DNA of 64,000 nucleotides, taken from Peribacillus frigoritolerans (GTDB lineage Bacteria; Bacillota; Bacilli; Bacillales; DSM-1321). This document shows, in pieces, positions 1-9,239 of this stretch (positions are counted from its first letter, which is position 1; each line of letters opens with the position of its first letter). The stretch is from positions 3,204,778 to 3,268,777 of the forward strand of contig NZ_KV440950.1 in the NCBI RefSeq assembly GCF_001636405.1, written 5' to 3'. The translations under genes were made by a program, and so were the position numbers. A model generated the notes under the pieces. That model saw only the letters and a list, made by a program, of their open reading frames with translations. It ran no database searches and was not told the origin of the DNA.

Positions 1-109
1 TCCTCCTTGATGTAACTTGTTTATAGGATAGGAAAAACTTTTAAAATAAAAAGTGGGGTAAACATTAAATTTTTCTTAAATTTTCACTAGGATCTTATTA
101 TTAAACTTC

Positions 110-1207
110 TTAGGAATCCGCTATTGGTAATCGGACTTCAAATATAGTGCGTATTAAATCACTTGCGGCGGATATTGTCCCATTGTGTTGCTCTACAATA
201 TTCTTCGCAATGAATAAACCGAGACCTGTACTATTTTCTTGATGAGTTCGTGCTTTGTCACCAGTATAAAGCATATCAAAAATATGAGGCAGTTCATCTG
301 GAGGAATGGCATCCCCATAATTGAGAACTTGAATAACCACTTCCTCTGAATCAATAAAACCGTTGATATCCACATACTGCCCCTCATACCCATAGCGATT
401 TGCATTAATCAGAAGATTTTCAAACACACGTGCCAATAACTCTCCATCACCCATGATAGATAAAGGGGAAGTGATATTCATTCTTGCTATCAAATCGTTT
501 TTCTCGAAGACAGGATACAATTCTTCTTTCAATTGAACAAGTAGCTCACTTAAATCGATTTGTTTCTTTTCAACTGGTAACATCCCATAATTCATCCTAG
601 TTATTTCGAATAATTCATCAATTAACCTTTCCAAGCGTTGAGATTTGGTAAAGGCAATCGTTAAATAATGCCTGACCTGATTTTCTGTCAAATTATCATC
701 CTTAAGGATTAAATCTAAATAACCTAAAACAGAGGTAAGAGGTGTGCGCAAATCATGAGCCAAGTTAACTACTAACTGCTCTTTACTACTCTCCGAAAAG
801 TCACCCCTTTCTATGGCTTGTTCCAATTTTTCACTTGCCAGATTAATGCCTTGTGCAATATCACTAAATTCATCATTTGACAATATTTGAACTCGATGCT
901 TAAAGTCACCCTGAGCGAGATAATGAATTCCTTTTGAAATCTCATTGAAATAGGCAGAATAGGGTTTTGTAAGTAAAAAGAAGAATAATATCGAAAGCGT
1001 GATAAATACAAGCAAAAAGACGTTAAGGTCTCCAATATTTTGGATGATTTTGCGAAAATAAGCTAGTGTATCTCCATAATTAACATTTGTATAATAATAC
1101 AATTGGAGTACTTTAAAGAGGAAATATGTTATGACGCTAGACAACAACATGCTTAAACCTAACAATATGATCATTTTTGAACGAAAGCCTCGCAGAATAT
1201 TACCCAT
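110..1207 (-). CDS. Membrane sensor histidine kinase, VanS-like
   Basis: Sensor kinase of a two-component pair. Seen: two membrane segments (about residues 13-36 and 61-80) flank a short extracytoplasmic loop of about 25 residues. A HAMP linker follows (about 81-133), then the H-box with phospho-acceptor His151 in AHDLRTPL, an N-box (NLLINANRYG) and a glycine-rich lid (STGLGLFIAKNI). The 365-residue length is normal for this class. The start ATG lies inside the 3' end of the response-regulator gene (8-nt overlap), so translation is probably coupled. The tiny sensor loop suggests a signal in or near the membrane, as in VanS-type or cell-envelope kinases; that is inference. The real ligand is unknown. 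The first bases of the window (tcctcctt) read as a ribosome site for a further minus-strand gene lying to the left. Confidence 0.9.
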   Translation of the reverse strand: MGNILRGFRSKMIILLGLSMLLSSVITYFLFKVLQLYYYTNVNYGDTLAYFRKIIQNIGDLNVFLLVFITLSILFFFLLTKPYSAYFNEISKGIHYLAQGDFKHRVQILSNDEFSDIAQGINLASEKLEQAIERGDFSESSKEQLVVNLAHDLRTPLTSVLGYLDLILKDDNLTENQVRHYLTIAFTKSQRLERLIDELFEITRMNYGMLPVEKKQIDLSELLVQLKEELYPVFEKNDLIARMNITSPLSIMGDGELLARVFENLLINANRYGYEGQYVDINGFIDSEEVVIQVLNYGDAIPPDELPHIFDMLYTGDKARTHQENSTGLGLFIAKNIVEQHNGTISAASDLIRTIFEVRLPIADS

Positions 1208-1895
1208 TGAATTTATAACCTACCCCCCATACAGTTTTTATCAATTTGTTTTTTCGTTTATCCTCTTCAAGTTTTTTTCGCAAAGTGCGAATATGAACCA
1301 TAACGGTATTCCCCCCTTCATAGTATGCATCCCCCCATACCTTCTGAAAAATATCTTCTGCATTATAGACTTTATTTGGATTACTGGCTAATAAATATAA
1401 AATTTTAAACTCTTTCGGTGTTAACTCAATATTCTTACCATATAGAGTAACTGTACGTTGTTCAGAAGAAATCGTTAATCCTCCAAATTCCAAGTTTGTA
1501 TCCTGTTTGTATTTAGGTTGATTCAATTTCATAAAGCGCCGCAGCTGTGCATTTACCCGAGCTACCAATTCAATGGGTATAAATGGCTTCGTCATATAAT
1601 CGTCTGCTCCAATAACGAGTCCCTGCACTTTATCAAAATCAGACGTTTTAGCGCTCAAAAAAATAATCGGCATATTATGTTTTTCGCGAATTCGACGGGT
1701 AACTTCATATCCATCCATTTTCGGCATCATAATATCCAAAATCAGTAAATCAATTGGTTGAGTCTGGATAATATCAATGGTTTCTTGCCCATCCGATACC
1801 TTAATGACACGATACCCTTCTTTCTCTAAATGTATAGCAACCAAATCAGCAATCTCAACATCATCATCAGCTATTAAAATTTTTATATTTTCCAT
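1200..1895 (-). CDS. OmpR/PhoB-family response regulator, VanR-like
   Basis: DNA-binding response regulator partnered with the overlapping kinase gene. The receiver domain occupies about residues 1-120, with the acidic pair D10/D11, phospho-acceptor D54 in LILDIMMPK and the conserved Lys in MTKPF. A winged-helix DNA-binding domain follows (about 130-229), ending in the typical TVWGVGYKF. I place the start at the ATG at 1895, which has AAGGGTGG upstream, rather than an ATG 9 nt earlier. Length (231 aa) and sequence style are those of VanR/PhoP-like regulators. No resistance genes are visible in the window, so targets cannot be named; the operon may continue to the left beyond the kinase. Confidence 0.92.
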   Translation of the reverse strand: MENIKILIADDDVEIADLVAIHLEKEGYRVIKVSDGQETIDIIQTQPIDLLILDIMMPKMDGYEVTRRIREKHNMPIIFLSAKTSDFDKVQGLVIGADDYMTKPFIPIELVARVNAQLRRFMKLNQPKYKQDTNLEFGGLTISSEQRTVTLYGKNIELTPKEFKILYLLASNPNKVYNAEDIFQKVWGDAYYEGGNTVMVHIRTLRKKLEEDKRKNKLIKTVWGVGYKFNG

Positions 1896-2283
1896 GTATT
1901 CCACCCTTAGAAAAAGTTATCATTACTCGTCAGTAAGTGTTACGAAGTTGTATCGGAAAAAAATTCACCTGTTTTTGCCGAGTACAATTATCACTTGTTT
2001 ATTCCACAAGCTGCCCGATTATTGAATATAAGTCTTTGTAGTTCGTAACGCAATACTCAAGTTTAGTATCCGCCTATCTATTCAGGAAAAAAGGCTGCGA
2101 ATACTTAAATAAAAGAGGGAATATCCTTTTCACGAAAAGTCCCAAAACGGGGTGATCCATCATTAACAAATTTGTTAAAAAACGTAACATCACGCATTAA
2201 GGTGAAAATGTTACAGCTTTAATATCCAAGATTAAAGTGAATGTAAGATTCTAACCCTCTTTCTCATTTCCTTCAAATATTAC
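1896..2283. other. Intergenic stretch without a recognisable gene
   Basis: Upstream region of the two-component operon. I see no RNA gene or intact reading frame. On the minus strand around 2000-2070 there is a short run that reads as protein (TKLEYCVTNYKDLYSIIGQLVE, then a stop, in two parts: TKLEYCVTNYKDLY and SIIGQLVE), which may be the tail of another decayed gene, but I cannot name it. Confidence 0.3.
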
Positions 2284-2515
2284 TTATACACCTTTACCTA
2301 TTTCCCCTAGCATTGTGAACATTATTTCCCTGATGGAGTTGAGAAATCTATTTGCTCTTTTAAGAATGGCTAGCAACATTATGTAGGTTTTTAACTGAGC
2401 GAGCAAATCTATCTATTTTGGTTACAATTAGCTTATATTCTTCTCGCAAATACTCTAATGCTCCATGAAGAGCTATTCGATTTGATTTTGCTTCAGATTA
2501 ATTTTCCTTAGCCAT
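2284..2515 (-). pseudogene. Decayed serine recombinase (resolvase) fragment
   Basis: Reading the minus strand gives a run ending KLIVTKIDRFARSVKNL, which matches the 'DRLaRS' block of Tn3/Bin-type serine resolvases, preceded by RIALHGALEYLREEY as expected in that family. The frame then breaks at a stop codon. The next piece in another frame, KRANRFLNSIREIMFT followed by MLGEIGKG, corresponds to the downstream 'rgv.f.siRE..dT...GklmftmL' block. The N-terminal catalytic Ser region and the C-terminal HTH are missing, and several stops interrupt it, so this is a relic. It implies a past plasmid, transposon or integron-like insertion at this place. Confidence 0.62.
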
Positions 2516-2741
2516 ATCCCTGAAGTAATTCAATTTGATTTTCATGTGTTTGTCCAACTGTTGAAACTACCCTATTAAAGTCTTTTAAACCACCTCTGTC
2601 TAAAAGACTAATATGTTAAATCATATACTAACTTTAAGACACTTTACATAAACATTTAGATTAACATTAATAGTAAAATCAGCATTATATAAAAGTTAAA
2701 ATACTTTTAGACAGTTTTTCAAAATTTAATTGCATTTTCTA

Positions 2742-2770
2742 TTGACTAAACGTTCATTCAATAATAAAAT
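2742..2770 (+). promoter_or_regulatory. Promoter with embedded TetR-type operator
   Basis: A near-perfect sigma-A promoter: TTGACT (2742-2747), 17-nt spacer, TAAAAT (2765-2770). The 20-bp imperfect palindrome TTGACTAAACGTTCATTCAA (2742-2761; 16 of 20 positions symmetric, centre AACGTT) covers the -35 and most of the spacer. This is the size and position of TetR-family operators that block RNA polymerase. The TetR gene is the second gene of the operon it drives, so negative autoregulation is the natural inference. Confidence 0.75.
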
Positions 2771-2808
2771 AAATCTGAAAATTCAGTGATAAAAAAGGAG
2801 GGGTTGCA

Positions 2809-3561
2809 TTGGATTTACATTTCGAGGTTAATGGCAAGGGTCTTCCTGTTGTTCTTATTCATGGTGGTGGGGTTGATTTGAGGCTATGGACATTTTCAGC
2901 ATCTCTTTTAACTAAAAATTACAAAGTGATCGCTTTTGATGGCCGTGGTGCCGGTAAATCACCATCCCCCATAAAACATGCAAACTATGTTGAGGATGTA
3001 TTGGCACTAATGGATTACTTGGAACTTAATCAGGCAACGATTATAGGTCATTCCATGGGCGGGCAGATTGCCACTGATTTCGCCCTTAATCACCCAGAAA
3101 GGGTATCGAAACTTGTATTAATTGCTCCTTCTTTAACTGGTTTTCCCTATTCAAAGGAGTTTGAACAATATCATAACAAGATATTGGAAAGTGCACCCAA
3201 TATAGATAAGATGTTAGAGCTTGCCCTTCATTCACCAACATACCAAGTTGTTATCGATAGTCCGCACAAAGATCTCACTGTCCAAATGTTCAGGCATCAT
3301 TTCGGGCGCATGCTTAAGTGGCCCGCTGATTTCTGCATGATATGGCCACAGCCGCCGGCAATGGAACGATTAGAAGAATTGAACCCCGAAACTTTATTTT
3401 TTATCGGCAAAAAGGACTTGGCAGATAATTTCCGAGTTGCCGATTGTTTCCGAAAGGTTCCAAACATCCGTTTCATCGAAATAGAGGATGCCGATCATAT
3501 GCTGCCCCTCACCCATTCTGAAGTTTTATATCAAGAATTCACTGCTTTTATGGAGGATTGA
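2809..3561 (+). CDS. Alpha/beta-fold hydrolase
   Basis: Cytoplasmic alpha/beta hydrolase of 250 residues. Seen: oxyanion-loop HGGG (about 18-21), nucleophile elbow GHSMGG with Ser82, a likely acid in GKKDLAD (about 201) and the catalytic His in ADHMLP near residue 228. It begins at a TTG codon with AAGGAGGGG immediately upstream (2796-2803). The family covers esterases, lactonases, haloperoxidase-like enzymes and C-C hydrolases; the substrate cannot be told. It is the first gene of a two-gene operon with the TetR gene 7 nt downstream, behind a promoter covered by a TetR-type palindrome, which suggests it removes a small molecule that also acts as the inducer. Confidence 0.85.
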   Translation: MDLHFEVNGKGLPVVLIHGGGVDLRLWTFSASLLTKNYKVIAFDGRGAGKSPSPIKHANYVEDVLALMDYLELNQATIIGHSMGGQIATDFALNHPERVSKLVLIAPSLTGFPYSKEFEQYHNKILESAPNIDKMLELALHSPTYQVVIDSPHKDLTVQMFRHHFGRMLKWPADFCMIWPQPPAMERLEELNPETLFFIGKKDLADNFRVADCFRKVPNIRFIEIEDADHMLPLTHSEVLYQEFTAFMED

Positions 3562-3568
3562 AAATAAA

Positions 3569-4153
3569 ATGCCACGTACACCCGAAGAGAATGACCGTAT
3601 TCGCCAAGCATCCAAAGAAAAAATTCGCGCTGCAGCCATGGAGTTATTTATAAAACAAGGCTATTACGCTACTTCCATAAGCGATATAGCCAAGCAGGCG
3701 GGCATTTCGAAAGGGTTACTTTATAACTATTATAAAGGAAAAGAAGAACTGCTTTCTGAAATGGTCGAGGCCAGAATCAAGGAGGTGGCGGAAGTCATGG
3801 AAGAAGCTTTCACCTTAAATACACCTCGTGAACAGCTTGAACATATAATCAATGGTGCCATTGATAATATCCACCAAAAGCCAGAAGTCCATCGGTTCTA
3901 TCTACACCTTCAAACTCAGCCAGAGTCAGATGAAGATTTGATAAAATACAGTCATCTCATAATTGAAGAAAATGCTATACAATTTGAGTTTCAATGTAAA
4001 ATATTTGAAAGTATGGGTGAAACGGATTCAAGGAAACGATCGTTATATTTATCATCTGTGCTACAAGGAATTATGTTGATGATATCCACCTATCAACAGG
4101 GATTTCCGATAGAAGAAATAAAGAACCAGATTATAAGGGAGTTTTGTAACTAG
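3569..4153 (+). CDS. TetR/AcrR-family transcriptional repressor
   Basis: A 194-residue TetR regulator. The N-terminal HTH (about residues 20-62) reads ISDIAKQAGISKGLLYNYY, a very typical TetR recognition helix. The C-terminal ligand domain is variable and gives no hint of the ligand. I chose the ATG at 3569 (GGAGG at 3552-3556, inside the end of the hydrolase gene); the open frame continues upstream but that part overlaps the hydrolase and has no homology. It most likely represses its own operon through the palindrome at 2742-2761. A terminator follows. Confidence 0.9.
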   Translation: MPRTPEENDRIRQASKEKIRAAAMELFIKQGYYATSISDIAKQAGISKGLLYNYYKGKEELLSEMVEARIKEVAEVMEEAFTLNTPREQLEHIINGAIDNIHQKPEVHRFYLHLQTQPESDEDLIKYSHLIIEENAIQFEFQCKIFESMGETDSRKRSLYLSSVLQGIMLMISTYQQGFPIEEIKNQIIREFCN

Positions 4154-4210
4154 TCTAGACATATCTTGAATGAAGATTTAAAAAGGAACTTCCACAGCTA
4201 AAATGGAGAA

Positions 4211-4239
4211 AAAAGAGATCGTCATTGACGGTCTCTTTT
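4211..4239 (+). terminator. Rho-independent terminator of the hydrolase-tetR operon
   Basis: Stem AAAAGAGATCGTC / GACGGTCTCTTTT with a 3-nt loop (one G-T pair), flanked by A- and T-runs. Confidence 0.75.
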
Positions 4240-4417
4240 ATGAGAAAAACTATTATTAATACATTCATCTCGAACATGGATCAAGCCGTCAGAACCTACT
4301 ACAAAAAACCTGTTCAAATCCCATCCTATTTTATATTTATTCCGGCATTCATATACTTACTGAAATTATTTTAAGTAATTGATATGGTTGAAATGTAAAA
4401 CTCACTATATAAAGGTT

Positions 4418-5692
4418 TTATATAGATTGATTAGTATAAACGTTTTCTTTCAGCTCAGTTACAGGATTTTCTTCCTTCCCAAATGGATCGTACATTTTTT
4501 CCCGAATAAACAGTGCAGGAATTAATGCTGAAACTACATAGGCAATAGCTAGTGTAGCTAATCCGAATCCAATTGAATAGGATTCTGCCATGACACCGAT
4601 GAGAAATGGAGCCATCGCTGATCCAACTCTACCTACATTATATGATCCCCCTACAGCAGTACCACGAATATGTGCAGGAAAACTCTCAGCCATATAAGTA
4701 GCATTTACTGCATAAGGTATACCATAGAGAAAACCTAGTATAGTTAGTAACAGAATAATGTTAGACGGTGAATTATAAAGATAAACGATTGGTAAGACAA
4801 TTGCAGTAGAGAAACCACCAACTATAAACATCGTTTTTCGGCCGTAAAGATCGGCCAGCCAACCTGCAATGATCTTACCCAAGATTGCTGCTGCATATGT
4901 CCCTACAATATACCCTGTCATTTTTTTGAAATCAAAACCTAAATCAGAAACAATATACGTCGGCAGCCAGGTACCAATGCCGTAATAAGCAAATTGTAAA
5001 AAGGTCGCAGTAAGACCCCAAAATATAAAAATCTTTCTTGTTTTTGAATCTTTGAAAATCGCAGCCCACTCATTTTTCTTATTACCCTTTTGTTTTTGCG
5101 CTTGAGCCCTTTCCTTCCATCCTGGAGGTTCTGGAATTTTGTATCTAATATAAATTGCCAAAAGAACAGGAGCAACAGCGATAAAGTAAAGAGGCCTCCA
5201 TCCATATTCAGGCAAGATTGCACCAGCCAGTAAAGCTGCCACTAAATACCCTAATGAATAAGCTGCTTGTAGCGTCCCTAAAATTGTCGTCCTTTTTTTC
5301 GTAGGTACATATTCAGCCATAAGCATCGTAACGATAGTATATTCCGCCCCGATTCCGATAGCAGAAATGAAACGGATAACGATAAATTGTTCATACGTTT
5401 GGGCAAATCCGAGTAAACACGTTCCAATAGAGAAAAGTACCATCATCCAGGTCGCCATTCTTACCCGGCCAAAGCGGTCAGATAACCAACCGCCACCGAT
5501 TCCGCCGACCGCCATGCCCACTAAGGACCATGTAGCAATGAGCCCTGCATCTGCTTTTCCAATATTAAATTCTTCCATTAGACTAGGCATCGTGATAGAT
5601 AGCATGATTAAGTCCATGCCATCCACAACAAGACCTAAAAAGCATGCGACGAATACCACCATCCAAGTCCGATCTGACGCACCTTTAGCCAT
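4418..5692 (-). CDS. MFS metabolite:H+ symporter
   Basis: Twelve-helix major-facilitator transporter, 424 residues. Helix 1 has the acid motif VDGMDLIMLS and loop 2-3 has GGWLSDRFGR, the MFS signature. Helices 4-5 carry RFISAIGIGAEY, as in the AAHS (aromatic acid:H+) and sialate/sugar-acid symporter branches. The start at 5692 has AGGGGGG just upstream; a longer frame begins at 5734 but is not needed. It follows the CoA-transferase and acyl-CoA dehydrogenase genes on the same strand (258-nt gap), so it probably imports the organic acid that those enzymes activate and oxidise. The substrate is inferred only at the level of 'organic acid'. Confidence 0.87.
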   Translation of the reverse strand: MAKGASDRTWMVVFVACFLGLVVDGMDLIMLSITMPSLMEEFNIGKADAGLIATWSLVGMAVGGIGGGWLSDRFGRVRMATWMMVLFSIGTCLLGFAQTYEQFIVIRFISAIGIGAEYTIVTMLMAEYVPTKKRTTILGTLQAAYSLGYLVAALLAGAILPEYGWRPLYFIAVAPVLLAIYIRYKIPEPPGWKERAQAQKQKGNKKNEWAAIFKDSKTRKIFIFWGLTATFLQFAYYGIGTWLPTYIVSDLGFDFKKMTGYIVGTYAAAILGKIIAGWLADLYGRKTMFIVGGFSTAIVLPIVYLYNSPSNIILLLTILGFLYGIPYAVNATYMAESFPAHIRGTAVGGSYNVGRVGSAMAPFLIGVMAESYSIGFGLATLAIAYVVSALIPALFIREKMYDPFGKEENPVTELKENVYTNQSI

Positions 5693-5950
5693 ACTAACCC
5701 CCCTGATTTTTTGGATTTTAAAAGCGGTAAACATCCATTTGATGTAAGCAATGTTCTTTTGAATGTGAAGAACACCGGACGATAGGAACCTGGTGTAGAA
5801 TTATTCATCACTGCTTCGTTTCCCATACTAATTTTGTTGATTTAACATCGTTAAACTTCAATATTCTTACTTACTTGATGAATACTTAGGGAATTTCTTT
5901 CTTATTCCATCTATCAATTGCGGGATATCCAGCCGACTAAGAAATTCATT

Positions 5951-7138
5951 TCAAATAACCTTATCTTCCATGAACGATTCAATTTCTTGTTTATCGTACC
6001 CTAATTCCAATAATACTTCTTCGGTATGTTCCCCATGTAAAGGAGGATGCCTTTCGATTGTGACCGGTGTATCCGAGAGCTTTATAGGTGATCCCAAAAG
6101 TTTAACAATTCCCACTGTGGGATGTTCTACTTCCTGAATCATTTGCCTTTCGAGTACTTGTTCATCTGTAAAAACTCTATCTAAAGTATTGATAGGACCA
6201 CAAGGAATATTGTTTTCTTTGAAGAGTGTAAGCCATTCATCTGCTGTTTTTGTTAATATCACTTCTTGTAATCTAGGAATTAATTCTTCCCTATATATGA
6301 TTCTTGCATTAGCTGTTGCAAAACGCTCATCCTGTGGTAATTCCTCTGTATTTATTAATGAACAAAGACGTTGGAATTGCCTGTCGTTGCCTACTGCAAT
6401 TATTATCTCCTTATCTTTAGTTTGGAAATTCTGATAGGGAACAAGGGTCGGATGCTGATTTCCATACCGCTTAGGCAGATTTCCTGTGTTTAAAAAACCT
6501 GTACCTATATTCAGCAATGAAGCAACCATTGAGTCCATAAGGGAGATGTCACAATGCTGACCACGACCGGTTTGGTTCCTTGCCTCCAAAGCGGCTAATA
6601 TGCTAATGATTGCATATAGACCTGCATATAAATCGGCCATGGCAACCCCAGCTTTTACAGGCTCACCATTGGATGTGCCATTCACACTCATAAAACCACT
6701 CATTGCCTGGGCAAGAAAGTCGTATCCAGGCAATTGTTTATACGGTCCTGTATGGCCAAACCCTGTAATGGAGCAGTGAATGATTTTAGGGTTTAACGCT
6801 TTCAAGTCTTCATATCCGAGTCCTAACCGTTCCATCGTTCCTGTCTTAAAATTTTCTACGATAACATCAGATTCCTGGATGAGTTTTTTTATGATTTGAA
6901 TTCCTTCTTTTGTCTTTAAATTCACCGTTATGGCACGTTTATTTCGATTAACTGCCATATAATATAAACTAATATCTTCAATGTCCGGAGGAAACCATGC
7001 TCGTGTTTCATCCAAGAAATCCGGCCCTTCCACTTTAATGATATCTGCACCCAAATCTCCTAAAATACTTGTGCAGACAGGTCCAGCCACCACCCGGCTT
7101 AGATCAAGAACTTTTATCCGGCTTAATGCCTTAGTCAT
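5951..7138 (-). CDS. Family III CoA-transferase (CaiB/BaiF type)
   Basis: Moves CoA between carboxylic acids. Seen: N-terminal KVLDLSRVVAGP and DLGADIIKVEGP, NRNKRAITVNLK, and the catalytic aspartate in PGYDFLAQAMSG (D140), all hallmarks of formyl-CoA, crotonobetainyl-CoA or succinyl-CoA:acid transferases. About 395 aa, the normal length. Of two ATGs, 7138 is preferred because GGGGGTGAG lies 5 nt upstream, whereas the ATG at 7153 is part of that ribosome site. It sits 25 nt after the acyl-CoA dehydrogenase gene and before the MFS gene, so these form one operon: import, CoA activation, oxidation. The acid used is unknown. Confidence 0.9.
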   Translation of the reverse strand: MTKALSRIKVLDLSRVVAGPVCTSILGDLGADIIKVEGPDFLDETRAWFPPDIEDISLYYMAVNRNKRAITVNLKTKEGIQIIKKLIQESDVIVENFKTGTMERLGLGYEDLKALNPKIIHCSITGFGHTGPYKQLPGYDFLAQAMSGFMSVNGTSNGEPVKAGVAMADLYAGLYAIISILAALEARNQTGRGQHCDISLMDSMVASLLNIGTGFLNTGNLPKRYGNQHPTLVPYQNFQTKDKEIIIAVGNDRQFQRLCSLINTEELPQDERFATANARIIYREELIPRLQEVILTKTADEWLTLFKENNIPCGPINTLDRVFTDEQVLERQMIQEVEHPTVGIVKLLGSPIKLSDTPVTIERHPPLHGEHTEEVLLELGYDKQEIESFMEDKVI

Positions 7139-7163
7139 TATTCTCACCCCCATCCTTTGACGT

Positions 7164-8963
7164 TTAGAGTTTCACGGCCTGTTGCACGTTTTCCAGCAAA
7201 CCTTCTACAGCCCCTTTTGATACTTTGTCAAAGTCAACAATAGCATCAAAGCATTGTAATAATGATGAATCAAAATTAGTAAGGTCATCCAAGCCACTTG
7301 AAAGCAAATAACGATGGATATACTGCAAAGTCATATATAATTTCCGATAGTTTTCTTGGGCTGTAATTTGTACTTCTGCTTCATTTAGTAAAAGACTTGC
7401 AGTGAATATGTGATACATCCGGTTCATTAATTGTTTAGCAGGCAATTCCCTTTCTGGACCATTCAGACTCATTATCCTGTGTGATTGCGATTCGACTTTT
7501 TTGGATATTTGCAGAAGGATTTTCCCAATCTGTTTAGTCAAAGAATTCGTAATAGCATCCAACCGATTGTATAAGTCGTTAAAAAAGATTTCTCCTGCTT
7601 CGTCTTTCACTAACGCTCTTACTACATCCAAGGCAACGATATTCGTGGTACCTTCCCAAATGGAACCCACATGAGCATCCCGTACAAGTTTTGAATCTAT
7701 CCAACCCTCGATATATCCATTTCCTCCCCTGGCTTCCATCCCTTCAGAGGTAGAATTCCTTGCACGTTTACAAATGTAACCTTTTAACAATGGCGTCAAA
7801 ATTCGTAATAGCCTTTCAGCTTCCACGTTCCCTTGATCGGATTTATCATAAACGGAAGCTGTGTAAAATGTGATCGACGCAGCTGCTTCGCAATCTAGTA
7901 ATAATTCAAAAAGTGTTTCTTTCATAAGGGGTTTTTCAGACAAGGAGCTGCCAAATGCGACCCGTCCACGAGCTGAAACGAGTGCTTCTAAAAAACTTCT
8001 TCGCATCATCGCGCTGGAACGTACAGCGTTCGATAACCGTGAAGAATTCACCATCGACATCATTTGTTTAAACCCTTTAGTTATATCCCCTACCACATAA
8101 GCAACGGCTCCTTCAAATGTCACCTCACCAGAAGCCATATCGCGGGTCCCGAATTTATCTTTTAGGCGATTAACTTTGTATTTATTAAGCGTTCCATCTT
8201 GCAGTTTTCTGGGCATTAAAAACATTCCAAGACCTTTAGTACCCTCGGGGGCCCCTTCAGGTCGAGCCAAAACTAATGCTACATCTGCTGAAACGTTGGA
8301 ACAAAACCATTTATCACCCCAAATCTCCCAATGATCATCCACTTTCTTTGCTGCTACCGTATTAGCACCTACGTCAGACCCGCCTTGTTTTTCGGTCATA
8401 AATTGGGCACCTGTCCAAAATGTATTTATATCAGTACTCGTCATACGAGACAAATAGGTTTCTTTTAAACCTTGATCACCAAATTTACTTAAGACCCTTG
8501 CAGCAGAGTCAGTCATGCTCATCGGGCAAGCTAGACCAAACTCGGATTGGACGAACAAATACCAAAATCCGTACTTTAACACGTGCGGCAGTTTAGTAGG
8601 AAACCCCAGTACCGGTTTATGTGACATAGCGACCAGAGCGAACTTTCCATATCCTAATGATTCCATCTCTTTATAGGACGGATGATATTCAACTTTATCC
8701 ACTCGCTCCCCTTTTGCATCGTAATTTATTAACTCGGGTGTATGCTTATCCGCCATGCGGGATAATTCATCAAGCCTTGTTCCGGCTACTTCCCCCAACT
8801 CCTTTAGGTGAGGAAGGGCACGTTCATAATTTTCAGTAGAAAGATAATGTTTAAGTATAAAAGACAAATTTTGATCCTCTTCAAAAAAGTTTAATCCTTT
8901 CGTGTCTGGCATCGCACCAGGATAGGCTTTACTAGAATGAGAATTCATTAATTTCACGGACAT
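7164..8963 (-). CDS. AidB-like acyl-CoA dehydrogenase
   Basis: FAD-dependent acyl-CoA dehydrogenase of 599 residues, about 200 longer than ordinary members because it carries the N-terminal AidB-type extension (about residues 20-120, with HPSYKEMESLGYG) and a long C-terminal helical part. Core motifs: TEKQGGSDVGANT, GDKWFCSNVSADVALVLAR, RLKDKFGTRDMASGEV, EARGGNGYIEGW and IWEGTTNIVALDV. Start ATG at 8963 has AAGGGGG at correct spacing. In E. coli AidB belongs to the alkylation response, but here the operon with a CoA-transferase and an MFS carrier, opposite an IclR regulator, argues for catabolism of an imported acid. AidB relatives also include isovaleryl-CoA-like dehydrogenases. Confidence 0.88.
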   Translation of the reverse strand: MSVKLMNSHSSKAYPGAMPDTKGLNFFEEDQNLSFILKHYLSTENYERALPHLKELGEVAGTRLDELSRMADKHTPELINYDAKGERVDKVEYHPSYKEMESLGYGKFALVAMSHKPVLGFPTKLPHVLKYGFWYLFVQSEFGLACPMSMTDSAARVLSKFGDQGLKETYLSRMTSTDINTFWTGAQFMTEKQGGSDVGANTVAAKKVDDHWEIWGDKWFCSNVSADVALVLARPEGAPEGTKGLGMFLMPRKLQDGTLNKYKVNRLKDKFGTRDMASGEVTFEGAVAYVVGDITKGFKQMMSMVNSSRLSNAVRSSAMMRRSFLEALVSARGRVAFGSSLSEKPLMKETLFELLLDCEAAASITFYTASVYDKSDQGNVEAERLLRILTPLLKGYICKRARNSTSEGMEARGGNGYIEGWIDSKLVRDAHVGSIWEGTTNIVALDVVRALVKDEAGEIFFNDLYNRLDAITNSLTKQIGKILLQISKKVESQSHRIMSLNGPERELPAKQLMNRMYHIFTASLLLNEAEVQITAQENYRKLYMTLQYIHRYLLSSGLDDLTNFDSSLLQCFDAIVDFDKVSKGAVEGLLENVQQAVKL

Positions 8964-9092
8964 ATTATTCCCCCTTTTTTGATGTTTCATTTAAAATTCT
9001 CTTATCCCCACTTTACTCCGAGTCAGGATCTGTACAAGTGATTCATTTTTCAGGTTATTAATTCACTTCCTTTCAACCTTCCACGAAATTAT

Positions 9093-9132
9093 TATTCATA
9101 ATAAAGGAATCTCAATTCCTATATTATGAATA
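9093..9132. promoter_or_regulatory. 40-bp palindrome, candidate IclR operator
   Basis: Left arm TATTCATAATAAAGGAAT (9093-9110), loop CTCA, right arm 9115-9132. Seventeen of 18 arm positions pair. The core AGGAAT-N4-ATTCCT resembles the GGAA...TTCC half-site layout of IclR operators. It lies between the divergent acyl-CoA dehydrogenase and IclR genes, 130 nt before the former. IclR binding is inference; the symmetry is seen directly. Confidence 0.65.
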
Positions 9133-9239
9133 TAAAGTTAGTTTTCAGAAAAGTCAATTTATTAATTAGGACCTCACCTTGCAGAAAAATTGAGTTTTTA
9201 TTCACCAAAATTTATATAAATATAATTTCTAAAAAAGAA

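Noticed and set aside
3488..3568. N-terminal extension of the TetR gene
   Set aside because: It overlaps the hydrolase end, has no TetR homology, and the ATG at 3569 has its own ribosome site.
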